Assembly (NCBI GenBank): GCA_030045215.1 | Contig: JASIBJ010000731.1 | Coordinates: 1 to 7,559 of the forward strand | DNA length: 7,559 nt | Reading direction: 5' to 3' | Source of the DNA: Streptosporangiaceae bacterium | Lineage (GTDB): Bacteria > Actinomycetota > Actinomycetes > Streptosporangiales > Streptosporangiaceae | In this document: in pieces, positions 1 through 5,766 of the stretch | Layout: the number at the start of each line of letters is the position of its first letter | How positions within the stretch are numbered: position 1 is the stretch's first letter | The notes under the pieces: generated by a model | Told to the model about the DNA's origin: nothing | Database searches by the model: none | The model's input: only the letters and a program-made list of their open reading frames with translations | Program-made: the position numbers and the translations under genes

Positions 1-39
1 TCGATCAAGAGAGCTGACCCGCTCGGCCCGCCCGAGTCC

Positions 40-45
40 AGGAGG
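40..45 (+). promoter_or_regulatory. Shine-Dalgarno site of the DUF899 gene
   Basis: AGGAGG lies 5 nt before the ATG at 51. A second, out-of-frame ATG at 47 sits only 1 nt after the motif and opens a 65-codon frame without recognisable content, so spacing and protein homology both favour 51 as the start. The preceding 39 nt hold no gene that I can support. Confidence 0.8.
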
Positions 46-50
46 TATGG

Positions 51-761
51 ATGAGCCTGCCACAGATCGTGAGCCCGCAGGAGTGGCTGGTAGCACGCAA
101 GGATTTGCTCGCCAGGGAAAAGGAACACACCAGGCAACGCGATGCCCTGAACGCCGACCGCCGGCGACTGCCGATGACGGTCGTCGAGAAGGATTACTGG
201 TTCGAGGGCCCGGACGGGAAGATAGGGCTGGCGGACCTGTTTGACGGCTGCAGCCAGCTGATCGTCCAGCACGTGATGTTCGCTCCCGACTGGGACTCTC
301 CCTGCCCTGGCTGCTCAGCCGGGCTTGACGAGATGGCGCCGGCGGTGTTCGCGCACCTTCGCACCAGGGACACGGCGTTCGCCGGGATCTCACGCGCGCC
401 CTTCGCCAAGCTTGCCGCGGCCAAGTCGGCCAAGGGCTGGCAGTTCGACTGGTACTCCTCGCACGACAGCGACTTCAACTACGACTTCAACGCGACGCTG
501 GACCCGGCGGTGGCACCGCCGGTGTACAACTACGAGCCGATCGCGGTGAGCGAGCCCGACGAGATGTCCGGCTTCAGTTGCTTCCTGCGCGACGGCGACG
601 AGATCTTTCACACGTACTCGACCTGGGCGCGCGGGAGCGACCAGATCGGCAGCGCTTACACGCTGCTCGACCTCACCGCGCTCGGGCGCTCGGAGAAATG
701 GGAGGAGCCCAAGGGCCGGGTCGCCAATCCGCACCCCGCGGACCCGACGTTCCTGTCCTGA
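51..761 (+). CDS. DUF899 family thioredoxin-like protein
   Basis: This 236-residue protein matches the DUF899 family, which has a thioredoxin-like fold and is presumed cytosolic. Seen in the sequence: an N-terminal SPQEWLVARKDLLAREKEHTR segment region (residues 8-28); the HVMFAPDWDSPCPGC block with a CXXC motif at Cys85 and Cys88; an AFAGISRAPFAKL stretch; the family hallmark WYSSHDSDFNYDF; and a C-terminal block around FHTYSTWARGSDQIG. Length and motif order fit a complete family member. No signal peptide or membrane segment is visible. The start is supported by a strong Shine-Dalgarno sequence. The CXXC motif suggests a thiol redox role, but no substrate is established for the family as far as I know, so the exact function is unassigned. 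It is convergent with the MetF-type gene, with 29 nt between the stop codons, so the two are unlikely to be co-transcribed. Confidence 0.93.
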   Translation: MSLPQIVSPQEWLVARKDLLAREKEHTRQRDALNADRRRLPMTVVEKDYWFEGPDGKIGLADLFDGCSQLIVQHVMFAPDWDSPCPGCSAGLDEMAPAVFAHLRTRDTAFAGISRAPFAKLAAAKSAKGWQFDWYSSHDSDFNYDFNATLDPAVAPPVYNYEPIAVSEPDEMSGFSCFLRDGDEIFHTYSTWARGSDQIGSAYTLLDLTALGRSEKWEEPKGRVANPHPADPTFLS

Positions 762-765
762 CCAG

Positions 766-784
766 GGCGAGCCGAGGGCTTGCC
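766..784. terminator. Hairpin between convergent stops
   Basis: GGCGAGCC (766-773) pairs with GGCTTGCC (777-784) through one G-U wobble, leaving a 3-nt loop. It fills most of the 29-nt gap between the DUF899 stop (759-761) and the MetF-type stop (791-793). There is no T-tract on either side, as is common in GC-rich actinobacteria. A bidirectional terminator is an inference from position. Confidence 0.45.
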
Positions 785-790
785 GTCTCG

Positions 791-1762
791 CTACCGGGGC
801 GGCAGGCCCGCCTCCTGCAGGAGGCCGGGGATCGCGTGCTCGGCACCGATCGCCATGACGTGCACGCCCGCGAGTCCCGGTACCGTGGCCAGCGCCGCGA
901 TCAGTTCGCTGCACAGCTTGTCGCCCTCGGCCCGGATGTGGTCGGGCCCCGCGGCCGTGAGCCGCGCGGATACGTGCTCGGGGATGAATACGCCCGGAAT
1001 CCGGGCCAGGCGCTCCAGAGCGCGAGCTGACCGGACGGGTCCGACGCCGGCCAGGATGCGGCAGCGCTCCGTGACGCCCAGGTCTTCCAGGCGCCGCATC
1101 CAGGCGGCGAACACGGACACATCGAACACGAACTGCGTCTGGACGAACTGAGCTCCGGCGTCTGCTTTCGCCGTCAGGCGCCTGACCGCGGCATCCAGCC
1201 CGGCTGCCCCGTCTGACTGCGGCTGCCCCGGCGGATTCTCCACCGCGCCGAGCATCCAGGCCGGCGGCGGCTTCAGCATGCCGCCCGACATCAGCCTGCC
1301 CTCGTCGCGCATGGCCGTGGCTACCCGCAGAAGCTGGAAGCTGTCCAGGTCGAAGACCGGCATGGCGTCGGCGTGGTCGCCGTACCGCGGATGGTCGCCG
1401 GTCATGATCAGCACGTTCGGCACGCCGAAGGCCGCGGCGGACAGCAGCTCGGACTGCAGCGCGATGCGGTTCCGGTCCCTGCAGGTCAGCTGCATGATCG
1501 GCTCGACTCCCGCGCTGGCCGCGGCCACGCTGCCCGCCAGGCTCGAGAGCCGTACGGCCGCGCTCTGGTTGTCGGTGACGTTGACCGCGTCTACCCAACC
1601 CCGGAGGGCGGCAGCCTTCTGCGCAACCGGGGCGAGCGCGGCCCCGCGCGGCGGCCCGATCTCGGCCGTCACGGCGAACTGCCCTGACTCCAGCCGACGG
1701 CGGAACGTTCCAGCCTGCACCGATTCGGCGGCCGCGCCTTGACCGTCCGGTTTGCCGATCAT
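791..1762 (-). CDS. metF: Methylenetetrahydrofolate reductase, MetF type (C-terminal half of the joined frame, or a gene starting at 1762)
   Basis: MetF enzymes are flavoproteins that reduce 5,10-methylene-THF to 5-methyl-THF, feeding methionine synthesis or C1 pathways. Taken from ATG 1762, this part has 323 residues, close to the usual size. Visible motifs: TAEIGPPRG with Glu34 (the position of E. coli Glu28); VNVTDNQSA; QLTCRDRNR (91-99); LIMTGDHP with Asp123 (E. coli Asp120 position); VFDLDSFQLL; a GGMLKPP/ENPP pair; FVQTQFVFD (206-214); and RIPGVFIPEHV. The GDH..VFDLDS pattern resembles MetF of the acetogen/C1 type more than E. coli MetF, judged from memory. ATG 1762 has no Shine-Dalgarno sequence. 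An AT-rich GATAAATTGATC patch lies just upstream, which would allow a leaderless start, but the same frame also continues unbroken into the IspH-like region. The MetF assignment is firm; an independent start is uncertain. Confidence 0.85.
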   Translation of the reverse strand: MIGKPDGQGAAAESVQAGTFRRRLESGQFAVTAEIGPPRGAALAPVAQKAAALRGWVDAVNVTDNQSAAVRLSSLAGSVAAASAGVEPIMQLTCRDRNRIALQSELLSAAAFGVPNVLIMTGDHPRYGDHADAMPVFDLDSFQLLRVATAMRDEGRLMSGGMLKPPPAWMLGAVENPPGQPQSDGAAGLDAAVRRLTAKADAGAQFVQTQFVFDVSVFAAWMRRLEDLGVTERCRILAGVGPVRSARALERLARIPGVFIPEHVSARLTAAGPDHIRAEGDKLCSELIAALATVPGLAGVHVMAIGAEHAIPGLLQEAGLPPR

Positions 1763-3277
1763 GACGATCAATTTATCGTGGCCGCAAGGTCGCGTGACCG
1801 GCCCTCTAACCGGGGCGCGGTACTGGCCGTCCCCAGTTCCGGCTCGTGGTGCTGGCCATCCCCATAACCGGGGCGTGGTGCTGGCCATCCTCGTGCCGGT
1901 CCGCCCGGTCGGCCCCGCTGCGGCGGCCGAGTGATACCCGGGCGCTGACCCGCCGTGCACGCGTCGGCGCGCCCCGTCTTCGCGATCCTCCAGAGCCGGC
2001 GGTTCCGTCCTGACCTGGCGCCGCGCCACGTTGAGCTGGCCGAGGCCGCCGATGGCGGCAATGAACTGCGCGGCCAGCCCGGAGTGCGCCGACGTCGATT
2101 CGATCAAGCCCACGGTCGTGGCCCCGTCGATGAGGGCGGGGGTCAGGTCGAATACCGTGCCAATCGGCTGGACTCGCGCGCCGGCGTCGCGGGCCTGAGC
2201 GACAAGCTGACGGGCATCGTATGACTCTGGATCGCCGAGCACCAGGACGAGGTCGCTGCCGGTGGCCACCGCCCGAACCGTGGCCAGCCGGTCGGAAGGC
2301 GCGTAACAGAGGCCAGCCGGCGGGGTGCCCTGGGCGGCCGGGTAGCGAGAGCGCAGCGCCCCGATGACGCCGCTGGCTGCCTCCACCGGCAAACCGGGCT
2401 GCAGCATGTAGGAAATGCGCTGCGCGTCCCGCACGTTCAGCGCGGTCGTGCCGCCTGTGTTCTCGACGATCGTGAGCTGGCCGACCGCGCGGCTGGCGAT
2501 GGGAGCGGCCGCGGCGGCCTGACGCTGGCCGATCAGTACGACATGCTGGCCCCGGTCCGCGAGCCGCCCGGCCGTTTCCTGGGCCTGCGCCACCAGCGGG
2601 CAGGTCGCGTCGATCACCACCAAGCCTCGCTCCGCGGCTTCCGCCCTGACCTGGCTGCTCACGCCGTGCGCCGGGAACAGGACGACGTCGCCCTCTTCCG
2701 CATCCGCGAGGGAGGAGACCTGCACGACTCCGAGCATGTCGAGTTCGGCGGCCGCCTCCGGCGGCACCGACAATGGCCCGAGTACGCGGACCGTCCGCCC
2801 GCGGCCGGAGTACTCGGCGGCCGCCTGCCGGTAGGTCTCCGCTGCGCGCAGCGCACCGCTGCACCACGGGCTGCCTGCGGCAAGCACGACGCGGCTGCCC
2901 GCAACCGCCGCCCACTCCTGGACGGCCGCCATGGCGACGGCGGCCGAGAGCCGGTCGCCAAGCGCGGCTGCGGCTGCGATCGCCGTGATGGCGCCGCCCG
3001 GCTGCGGGCACGTCGCCAGGTACAGCACGGCATCGCCTTCTGCTCCCGCGTCGGCGTATCGCGGCGCCGGCGCGAGCCGCACCTGGCGGGCCTTACGGTG
3101 CAGCGAGCCAGCCACCAGCGGCGCGGCCGCGCAGCTGATCGGTTCGGAAAGCTCGCCACCGAGCAGCGTGGGTACCAGCACCTCGCCCCGCTGCACGCTC
3201 AGGCCGGAGGCATGGATCTCGCGCACCAGCGGGGATGGCGTCCCTGTTACCCCGCCGGGCCGTGCAAACCTTGTCAT
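791..3277 (-). CDS. IspH/LytB-like Fe-S protein in one frame with MetF (apparent fusion, 828 aa)
   Basis: One open frame from ATG 3277 encodes 828 residues. Residues 1-128 match nothing I recognise. Residues ~129-424 match IspH/LytB (HMBPP reductase, last step of the MEP isoprenoid pathway). The three [4Fe-4S] cysteines align: Cys139 (SPWCSG), Cys226 (DATCPLV) and Cys324 (GLCYAPSDR). PAHGVS (His204) and the STSA serine are also kept. The equivalents of E. coli His41, His124, Glu126 and Thr167 are not: the LIGH..HPE segment reads LIGQRQAAA and the MTQTT segment reads MLQPG. It is therefore probably a paralogue with altered chemistry. Residues ~425-505 are a low-complexity linker; residues 506-828 are MetF (separate entry). 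The start is preceded by GGGGGGAA (3287-3294, minus strand) at about 9 nt. The frame is open for 109 codons upstream of 3277, but that part looks non-coding. Two separate genes remain possible. Confidence 0.72.
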   Translation of the reverse strand: MTRFARPGGVTGTPSPLVREIHASGLSVQRGEVLVPTLLGGELSEPISCAAAPLVAGSLHRKARQVRLAPAPRYADAGAEGDAVLYLATCPQPGGAITAIAAAAALGDRLSAAVAMAAVQEWAAVAGSRVVLAAGSPWCSGALRAAETYRQAAAEYSGRGRTVRVLGPLSVPPEAAAELDMLGVVQVSSLADAEEGDVVLFPAHGVSSQVRAEAAERGLVVIDATCPLVAQAQETAGRLADRGQHVVLIGQRQAAAAAPIASRAVGQLTIVENTGGTTALNVRDAQRISYMLQPGLPVEAASGVIGALRSRYPAAQGTPPAGLCYAPSDRLATVRAVATGSDLVLVLGDPESYDARQLVAQARDAGARVQPIGTVFDLTPALIDGATTVGLIESTSAHSGLAAQFIAAIGGLGQLNVARRQVRTEPPALEDREDGARRRVHGGSAPGYHSAAAAGPTGRTGTRMASTTPRLWGWPAPRAGTGDGQYRAPVRGPVTRPCGHDKLIVMIGKPDGQGAAAESVQAGTFRRRLESGQFAVTAEIGPPRGAALAPVAQKAAALRGWVDAVNVTDNQSAAVRLSSLAGSVAAASAGVEPIMQLTCRDRNRIALQSELLSAAAFGVPNVLIMTGDHPRYGDHADAMPVFDLDSFQLLRVATAMRDEGRLMSGGMLKPPPAWMLGAVENPPGQPQSDGAAGLDAAVRRLTAKADAGAQFVQTQFVFDVSVFAAWMRRLEDLGVTERCRILAGVGPVRSARALERLARIPGVFIPEHVSARLTAAGPDHIRAEGDKLCSELIAALATVPGLAGVHVMAIGAEHAIPGLLQEAGLPPR
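1763..2005 (-). other. Linker/join between IspH-like and MetF regions
   Basis: About 81 codons with no homology that I recognise, rich in Ala, Gly, Pro and Arg, lie between the last IspH-like residues (around RQVRTE) and the MetF methionine. The usual C-terminal tail of IspH proteins is not recognisable here. All three minus-strand frames are free of stops from about 1809 to 2061, so openness of this stretch does not itself show that it is translated. It contains the 29-bp tandem repeats, which are out of codon phase. It may be a disordered inter-domain linker or a former intergenic region. Confidence 0.6.
1802..1888. repeat. Three tandem imperfect 29-bp repeats
   Basis: Units lie at 1802-1830, 1831-1859 and 1860-1888. 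On the plus strand each starts CCC, has CCGG at positions 9-12 and ends CTGGCC(A/G)T; units 2 and 3 share the last 15 bases. A weaker fourth resemblance follows from 1889. Because 29 is not a multiple of 3, the minus-strand frame reads each unit in a different phase, giving three unrelated peptides. This suggests the repeat is kept as DNA or RNA rather than as protein. It could be a protein-binding array or a minisatellite. Confidence 0.85.
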
Positions 3278-3528
3278 GCGGTCTGGTTCCCCCCGTTCGT
3301 GGCCAGGCCGTACCGCCGGGCGCAGGCTCGTGGCCGATGCACAGGCCACGAGGCCACCTGTCGCTCTTCCCGGCCTCGTCCCGCGCTTGTCCCCGCTGGT
3401 GGCCAAGGTTCGGCCAACCGGGCCGGTGGCCGAAAAGTCTACCGAGCCTCTAGGAATTAATGGCATATGGCCATACGCTGGACGGGGTTTGCGCTCGTAA
3501 TACGCGGCTGAGAGGGGATATAGGTTCC
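3278..3528. promoter_or_regulatory. Divergent intergenic region, IspH-like / carbonic anhydrase
   Basis: 251 nt separate the two divergent starts, so promoters for both genes should lie here. The most AT-rich part is 3450-3475, with an ATGGC-(5 nt)-GCCAT inverted repeat at 3460-3474 and a CATATG centre, a plausible operator. Plus-strand candidates for the carbonic anhydrase are a TAATAC -10-like box at 3499-3504, or TATAGG at 3519-3524, which would give a nearly leaderless transcript. On the minus strand TAGACT (3441-3436) could be a -10 for the IspH-like gene. I see no good -35 match for any of these, so exact promoter positions are weak. Confidence 0.4.
3327..3352 (-). promoter_or_regulatory. 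Perfect 9-bp inverted repeat in the IspH-like leader
   Basis: CTCGTGGCC (3327-3335) and GGCCACGAG (3344-3352) are perfect inverted repeats around an 8-nt spacer, about 50 nt upstream of the ATG at 3277. In a minus-strand transcript they form a strong stem-loop. A further copy of the downstream arm, GGCCACGA (minus strand, 3304-3297), lies 2 nt before the G-rich ribosome-binding site, so the upstream arm could pair with either copy. A leader-RNA role is inference; it could also be a protein operator. Confidence 0.4.
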
Positions 3529-4017
3529 ATGTCGAAAACTGACGAATTCCTGGAGAACAATCGTCGCTATGCGGAGTCCTTCGGTGGCCAGCTCCCCCTG
3601 CCACCGTCGGCCGGCGTCGCCGTCGTCGCGTGCATGGACGCCCGGCTCAACGTCTACGGGATCCTTGGGCTGGCCGAGGGGGAGGCGCATGTCATCCGCA
3701 ATGCCGGAGGTGTCATCACCGACGACGAGATCCGGTCGCTCGCCATTAGCCAGCGACTGCTCGGCACCAGGGAGATCATCCTCATCCATCACACCGACTG
3801 CGGGATGCTGACCTTCACCGACGACGGGTTCAAGGCCGGCATCGAGGCTGAGACCGGTATCAAGCCGCCGTGGGCAGCGGAGGCGTTTCCTGACCTGGAC
3901 GCCGACGTCAGGCAGTCCATCAACCGGATCAAGGCGAGTCCGTTCGTGCCGCACAAGGACGCGGTCCGCGGATTTGTGTTCGACGTAGCGACCGGGCTAC
4001 TCACCGAGGTGAAGTAG
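3529..4017 (+). CDS. canA: Beta-class carbonic anhydrase (Rv1284/CanA type)
   Basis: This 162-residue zinc enzyme interconverts CO2 and bicarbonate in the cytosol. Zinc ligands are visible as Cys35 (ACMDARL), His88 and Cys91 (IHHTDCGM), with the Asp37/Arg39 catalytic dyad. The stretches EGEAHVIRNAGG, RSLAISQRLLGTREIILIHH, TFTDD and RGFVFDVATG are nearly those of M. tuberculosis Rv1284 as I remember it, and the length agrees. I chose ATG 3529 because MSKTDEFLENN aligns with the mycobacterial N-terminus; the frame extends 23 codons further upstream without homology. GAGAGGGG (3510-3517) is a rather distant ribosome-binding site, and a nearly leaderless transcript is also possible. The gene stands alone: its upstream neighbour is divergent and its downstream neighbour convergent. 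Bicarbonate supply for carboxylases is the usual role of the family; no specific partner is shown here. Confidence 0.95.
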   Translation: MSKTDEFLENNRRYAESFGGQLPLPPSAGVAVVACMDARLNVYGILGLAEGEAHVIRNAGGVITDDEIRSLAISQRLLGTREIILIHHTDCGMLTFTDDGFKAGIEAETGIKPPWAAEAFPDLDADVRQSINRIKASPFVPHKDAVRGFVFDVATGLLTEVK

Positions 4018-4037
4018 CGGCGCCCGGCCTGGCGCCG
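4018..4037. terminator. GC hairpin between convergent genes
   Basis: CGGCGCC (4018-4024) and GGCGCCG (4031-4037) are perfect 7-bp arms around a 6-nt loop. They start directly after the carbonic anhydrase TAG and end 7 nt before the PAC2 stop. No T-tract follows. A shared bidirectional terminator is the likely role. Confidence 0.5.
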
Positions 4038-4044
4038 GCGAGTC

Positions 4045-4965
4045 CTAGGTCTCCGGGTTCTCGCCGCGACTTTGCTGCTCGGCCAGGAACCGCTCGAACT
4101 GCGCTCCGAGTTCCTCTGCGGTCGGCATCGCCTCAGCGGCGTCGGCGAGCAGACGCTCCCGGTCGGCGGTGAAGGCGTCGTATTGCTCCTCGAGGGCCTG
4201 AACTACCTCAGCCACCTCGGAAGACCCTTCCACCTGCCTGGCGATCTCGAGGTCCGTGCGGCGCGCGGACTCGCGCAGCGAGTCGGCCGGCAGCATCAGG
4301 CCCGTCACCCGCTGCACGGAGTCCAGCAGCGTGACCGCCGCGGCCGGATAGGCGGCCTGGGCGAGGTAGTGCGGGACGTGCACGGCAAACCCGATCGCCG
4401 CCTTGTTGTCTTCGCCCAGGCGGTACTCAAGGAGCGCTGCCGCACTGCCCGGCACCTGAAGCTTGTCGACCAGCGGCCGGTAGCCCTCGATCAGCTCGGT
4501 CCGCGTGGCGTGCGCAGTCACTCCCAGGGGCCGGGTGTGCGGAACCCCCATCGGGATGCCGTGGAACCCGACACTGACCCGGACGCCGAGACGGTCAGAC
4601 AACTGCCTGACCGCGCCGGTGAATGCGTCCCATTCGCGGTCAGGCTCCAGGCCGGATAGCAGGAGGAACTGAGTGCCCTCGCCGTCGTGCAGCATGGACA
4701 GGGTCAGTTCGGGTCCGTCGTACTCTTCCCAGTGATCCTTCGAGAAAGTCATGATCGGCCGGCGCGACCGGTAGTCGAGCAGCGAGTCGATGTCGAACCT
4801 GGCGATCGGCGTGGGATCCAGCGTGCTGGACAGGTGCGCAGAAAGCAGCCTGCCCGCAGCGCCGGCATCGATGAAGCCGTCCAGGTAATAGAGCATCACC
4901 AGGCCGCGGTCGGGCGTGGGCGCGCCGGGGTCCACCTCGTAGAGGTCAGCCGGATTGCGTGCCAC
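4045..4965 (-). CDS. PAC2 family protein (proteasome-assembly-chaperone-like)
   Basis: This 306-residue protein belongs to the PAC2 family, which is widespread in actinobacteria (compare Rv2125) and archaea and is named after a eukaryotic proteasome assembly chaperone. Its bacterial role is not established. Family signs: LYYLDGFIDAGAAG (25-38) near the N-terminus; FDIDSLLDYRSRRP; LTLSMLHDGEGTQFLLLSGLEPD; GFHGIPMGVPHTRPLGVTAHAT; and VPHYLAQAAYPAAA. The last ~50 residues are charged and helical (ALEEQYDAFTADRERLLAD), possibly a coiled coil. I chose GTG 4965 because GGAGGGG lies 9 nt upstream and NPADLYEVDP is the usual N-terminus of this group. An in-frame ATG at 5061 would add 32 unconserved residues and overlap the regulator upstream. 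No membrane segments are seen. The 61-nt gap to the regulator includes a TGATAGT extended -10-like sequence, so it may have its own promoter. Confidence 0.9.
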   Translation of the reverse strand: MARNPADLYEVDPGAPTPDRGLVMLYYLDGFIDAGAAGRLLSAHLSSTLDPTPIARFDIDSLLDYRSRRPIMTFSKDHWEEYDGPELTLSMLHDGEGTQFLLLSGLEPDREWDAFTGAVRQLSDRLGVRVSVGFHGIPMGVPHTRPLGVTAHATRTELIEGYRPLVDKLQVPGSAAALLEYRLGEDNKAAIGFAVHVPHYLAQAAYPAAAVTLLDSVQRVTGLMLPADSLRESARRTDLEIARQVEGSSEVAEVVQALEEQYDAFTADRERLLADAAEAMPTAEELGAQFERFLAEQQSRGENPET

Positions 4966-4974
4966 GTTGGTCAG

Positions 4975-4981
4975 CCCCTCC
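4975..4981 (-). promoter_or_regulatory. Shine-Dalgarno site deciding the PAC2 start
   Basis: GGAGGGG on the minus strand is 9 nt upstream of GTG 4965. It is the reason for preferring this start to the more upstream in-frame ATG at 5061. Confidence 0.75.
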
Positions 4982-5026
4982 GATCGCTGTTCACTATCAG
5001 TCTTACCAGCGCTACGAGCCCGGTGG

Positions 5027-5683
5027 TTAATCCCGTGAGCCTGAACCGGGGTCTCCGCCAACCCCCCGGGCCGACTGCTCCTGCCAGCGCTCCAGCAAAC
5101 CTGCCATCTCGGCCGTTATGAAGTCGAAGTACCGCACGGTCTGCGCCATCCTGACACCGGCCGGCGAATCGGCACCCAGCACCTGCACCCCGTCACGCAG
5201 GTCGGCCGACCAGCGGGCGAACTGCCGCTCGCGCAGCTCGACGATGTCCTGCCACACGGTTTCCGGCATGCGGTAGTGCTGCCGTCGTGAGCCTGCCTCC
5301 CCCTCGGCCACTATCAGGCCGACCTGGACCAGGTAGCGGGCGCCACCCGAGATAGATGCCGGGCTGGCCTGTAGCACCTCCGCTAGATCGGCAGCGGTCA
5401 TGCTGCTGGAGTCGGCGGTCAGCAGCGCCACGAAGATCCGGGCCGGCGTCCGCGGGAAACCGGTCAGGACCAGGTTGGACGTGAACCGCTCGATGAACTG
5501 CCGAACCGCAGCCTGTTCGGCCAGGCTGCGGTCTCGGGCGTTTGCGGAGAAGGCCGGTCGCCGGCCCGGACTGCCGTCTCCCGGCGTGGCGGCGGAGGCC
5601 AGCTGCCGGCCCGGACTGCCGTCTCCCGGCGTGGCGGCGGAGACCGCCCTTTCTTGCTGACTACTACGTTGCGTTGCGGACAC
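5027..5683 (-). CDS. GbsR/MarR-like winged-helix transcriptional regulator
   Basis: This 218-residue DNA-binding protein has a winged helix-turn-helix at about residues 75-139: [17 protein letters not shown], then [30 protein letters not shown] (recognition helix around [12 protein letters not shown]) and a basic wing [12 protein letters not shown] long helical C-terminus for dimerisation follows. This is the GbsR/MarR-like type often encoded divergently from ABC-2 exporters, as here. It probably represses the divergent operon, and perhaps itself, from the palindrome in the shared promoter region. The start is GTG 5683 with a weak GAGGTG ribosome-binding site about 13 nt upstream. The first ~45 residues contain two copies of [12 protein letters not shown] (15-26 and 30-41) and are not part of the domain, so a later start is conceivable, though no better one is evident. 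Ligand unknown. The PAC2 gene follows on the same strand after 61 nt. Confidence 0.88.
   Translation of the reverse strand: MSATQRSSQQERAVSAATPGDGSPGRQLASAATPGDGSPGRRPAFSANARDRSLAEQAAVRQFIERFTSNLVLTGFPRTPARIFVALLTADSSSMTAADLAEVLQASPASISGGARYLVQVGLIVAEGEAGSRRQHYRMPETVWQDIVELRERQFARWSADLRDGVQVLGADSPAGVRMAQTVRYFDFITAEMAGLLERWQEQSARGVGGDPGSGSRD
5560..5642. repeat. Two perfect 38-bp direct repeats, 45-bp period
   Basis: Copies at 5560-5597 and 5605-5642 are identical over 38 bp and separated by 7 bp. The 45-bp period is 15 codons, so the duplication stays in frame and gives two [12 protein letters not shown] peptides in the regulator's N-terminus. Absence of silent differences suggests recent duplication or slippage. 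Confidence 0.9.
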
Positions 5684-5710
5684 GAGTCGACCGGGACACC
5701 TCGTTCCCCG

Positions 5711-5766
5711 TATATTTAGCGTTAGTATTTTCAGTACTTACTGAATCTAGCGTATCATCATGCTCC
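5711..5766. promoter_or_regulatory. Bidirectional promoter region with a 16-bp palindromic operator
   Basis: This AT-rich island lies between the divergent regulator and ABC ATPase genes. TTCAGTA-CT-TACTGAA at 5730-5745 is a perfect 7-bp inverted repeat with a 2-nt centre, a fitting site for a dimeric winged-helix regulator. Towards the ATPase, TTCAGT (5730-5735), a 17-nt spacer and TATCAT (5753-5758) form a plausible sigma-70-type promoter whose start would be close to GTG 5767. Towards the regulator, TAAATA (5718-5713, minus strand) is -10-like. The palindrome overlaps the proposed -35, consistent with repression. Assignment of the binding protein is inferred from position. Confidence 0.6.

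Noticed and set aside
390..1598. A 402-codon open frame on the minus strand across the DUF899 gene and MetF
   Set aside because: The translation is Arg/Gly/Ala-rich with no recognisable motifs, and it lies out of frame with two well-supported genes; a typical GC-rich shadow frame.
1802..1888. CRISPR array
   Set aside because: The 29-bp units are directly adjacent without spacers, only three in number and imperfect; no cas genes are nearby.
2543..3460. A 305-codon plus-strand frame antisense to the IspH-like gene
   Set aside because: No family motifs, and composition expected from the antisense of GC-rich coding sequence. The minus strand has clear IspH motifs in the same place.
3479..3528. 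TPP riboswitch-like fragments (GGGG and CTGAGA) before the carbonic anhydrase
   Set aside because: Only short pieces match. The second half of the thi-box is absent before the start codon at 3529, and the gene has no link to thiamine.
3278..3604. Extending the IspH-like protein N-terminally by 109 codons to 3604
   Set aside because: It would cover the divergent intergenic region and the start of the carbonic anhydrase, with no homology, while ATG 3277 has a G-rich ribosome-binding site.
5542..5766. An upstream extension of the ABC ATPase by 75 codons
   Set aside because: It runs through the regulator's coding sequence and the promoter palindrome; homology begins at the GTG at 5767.
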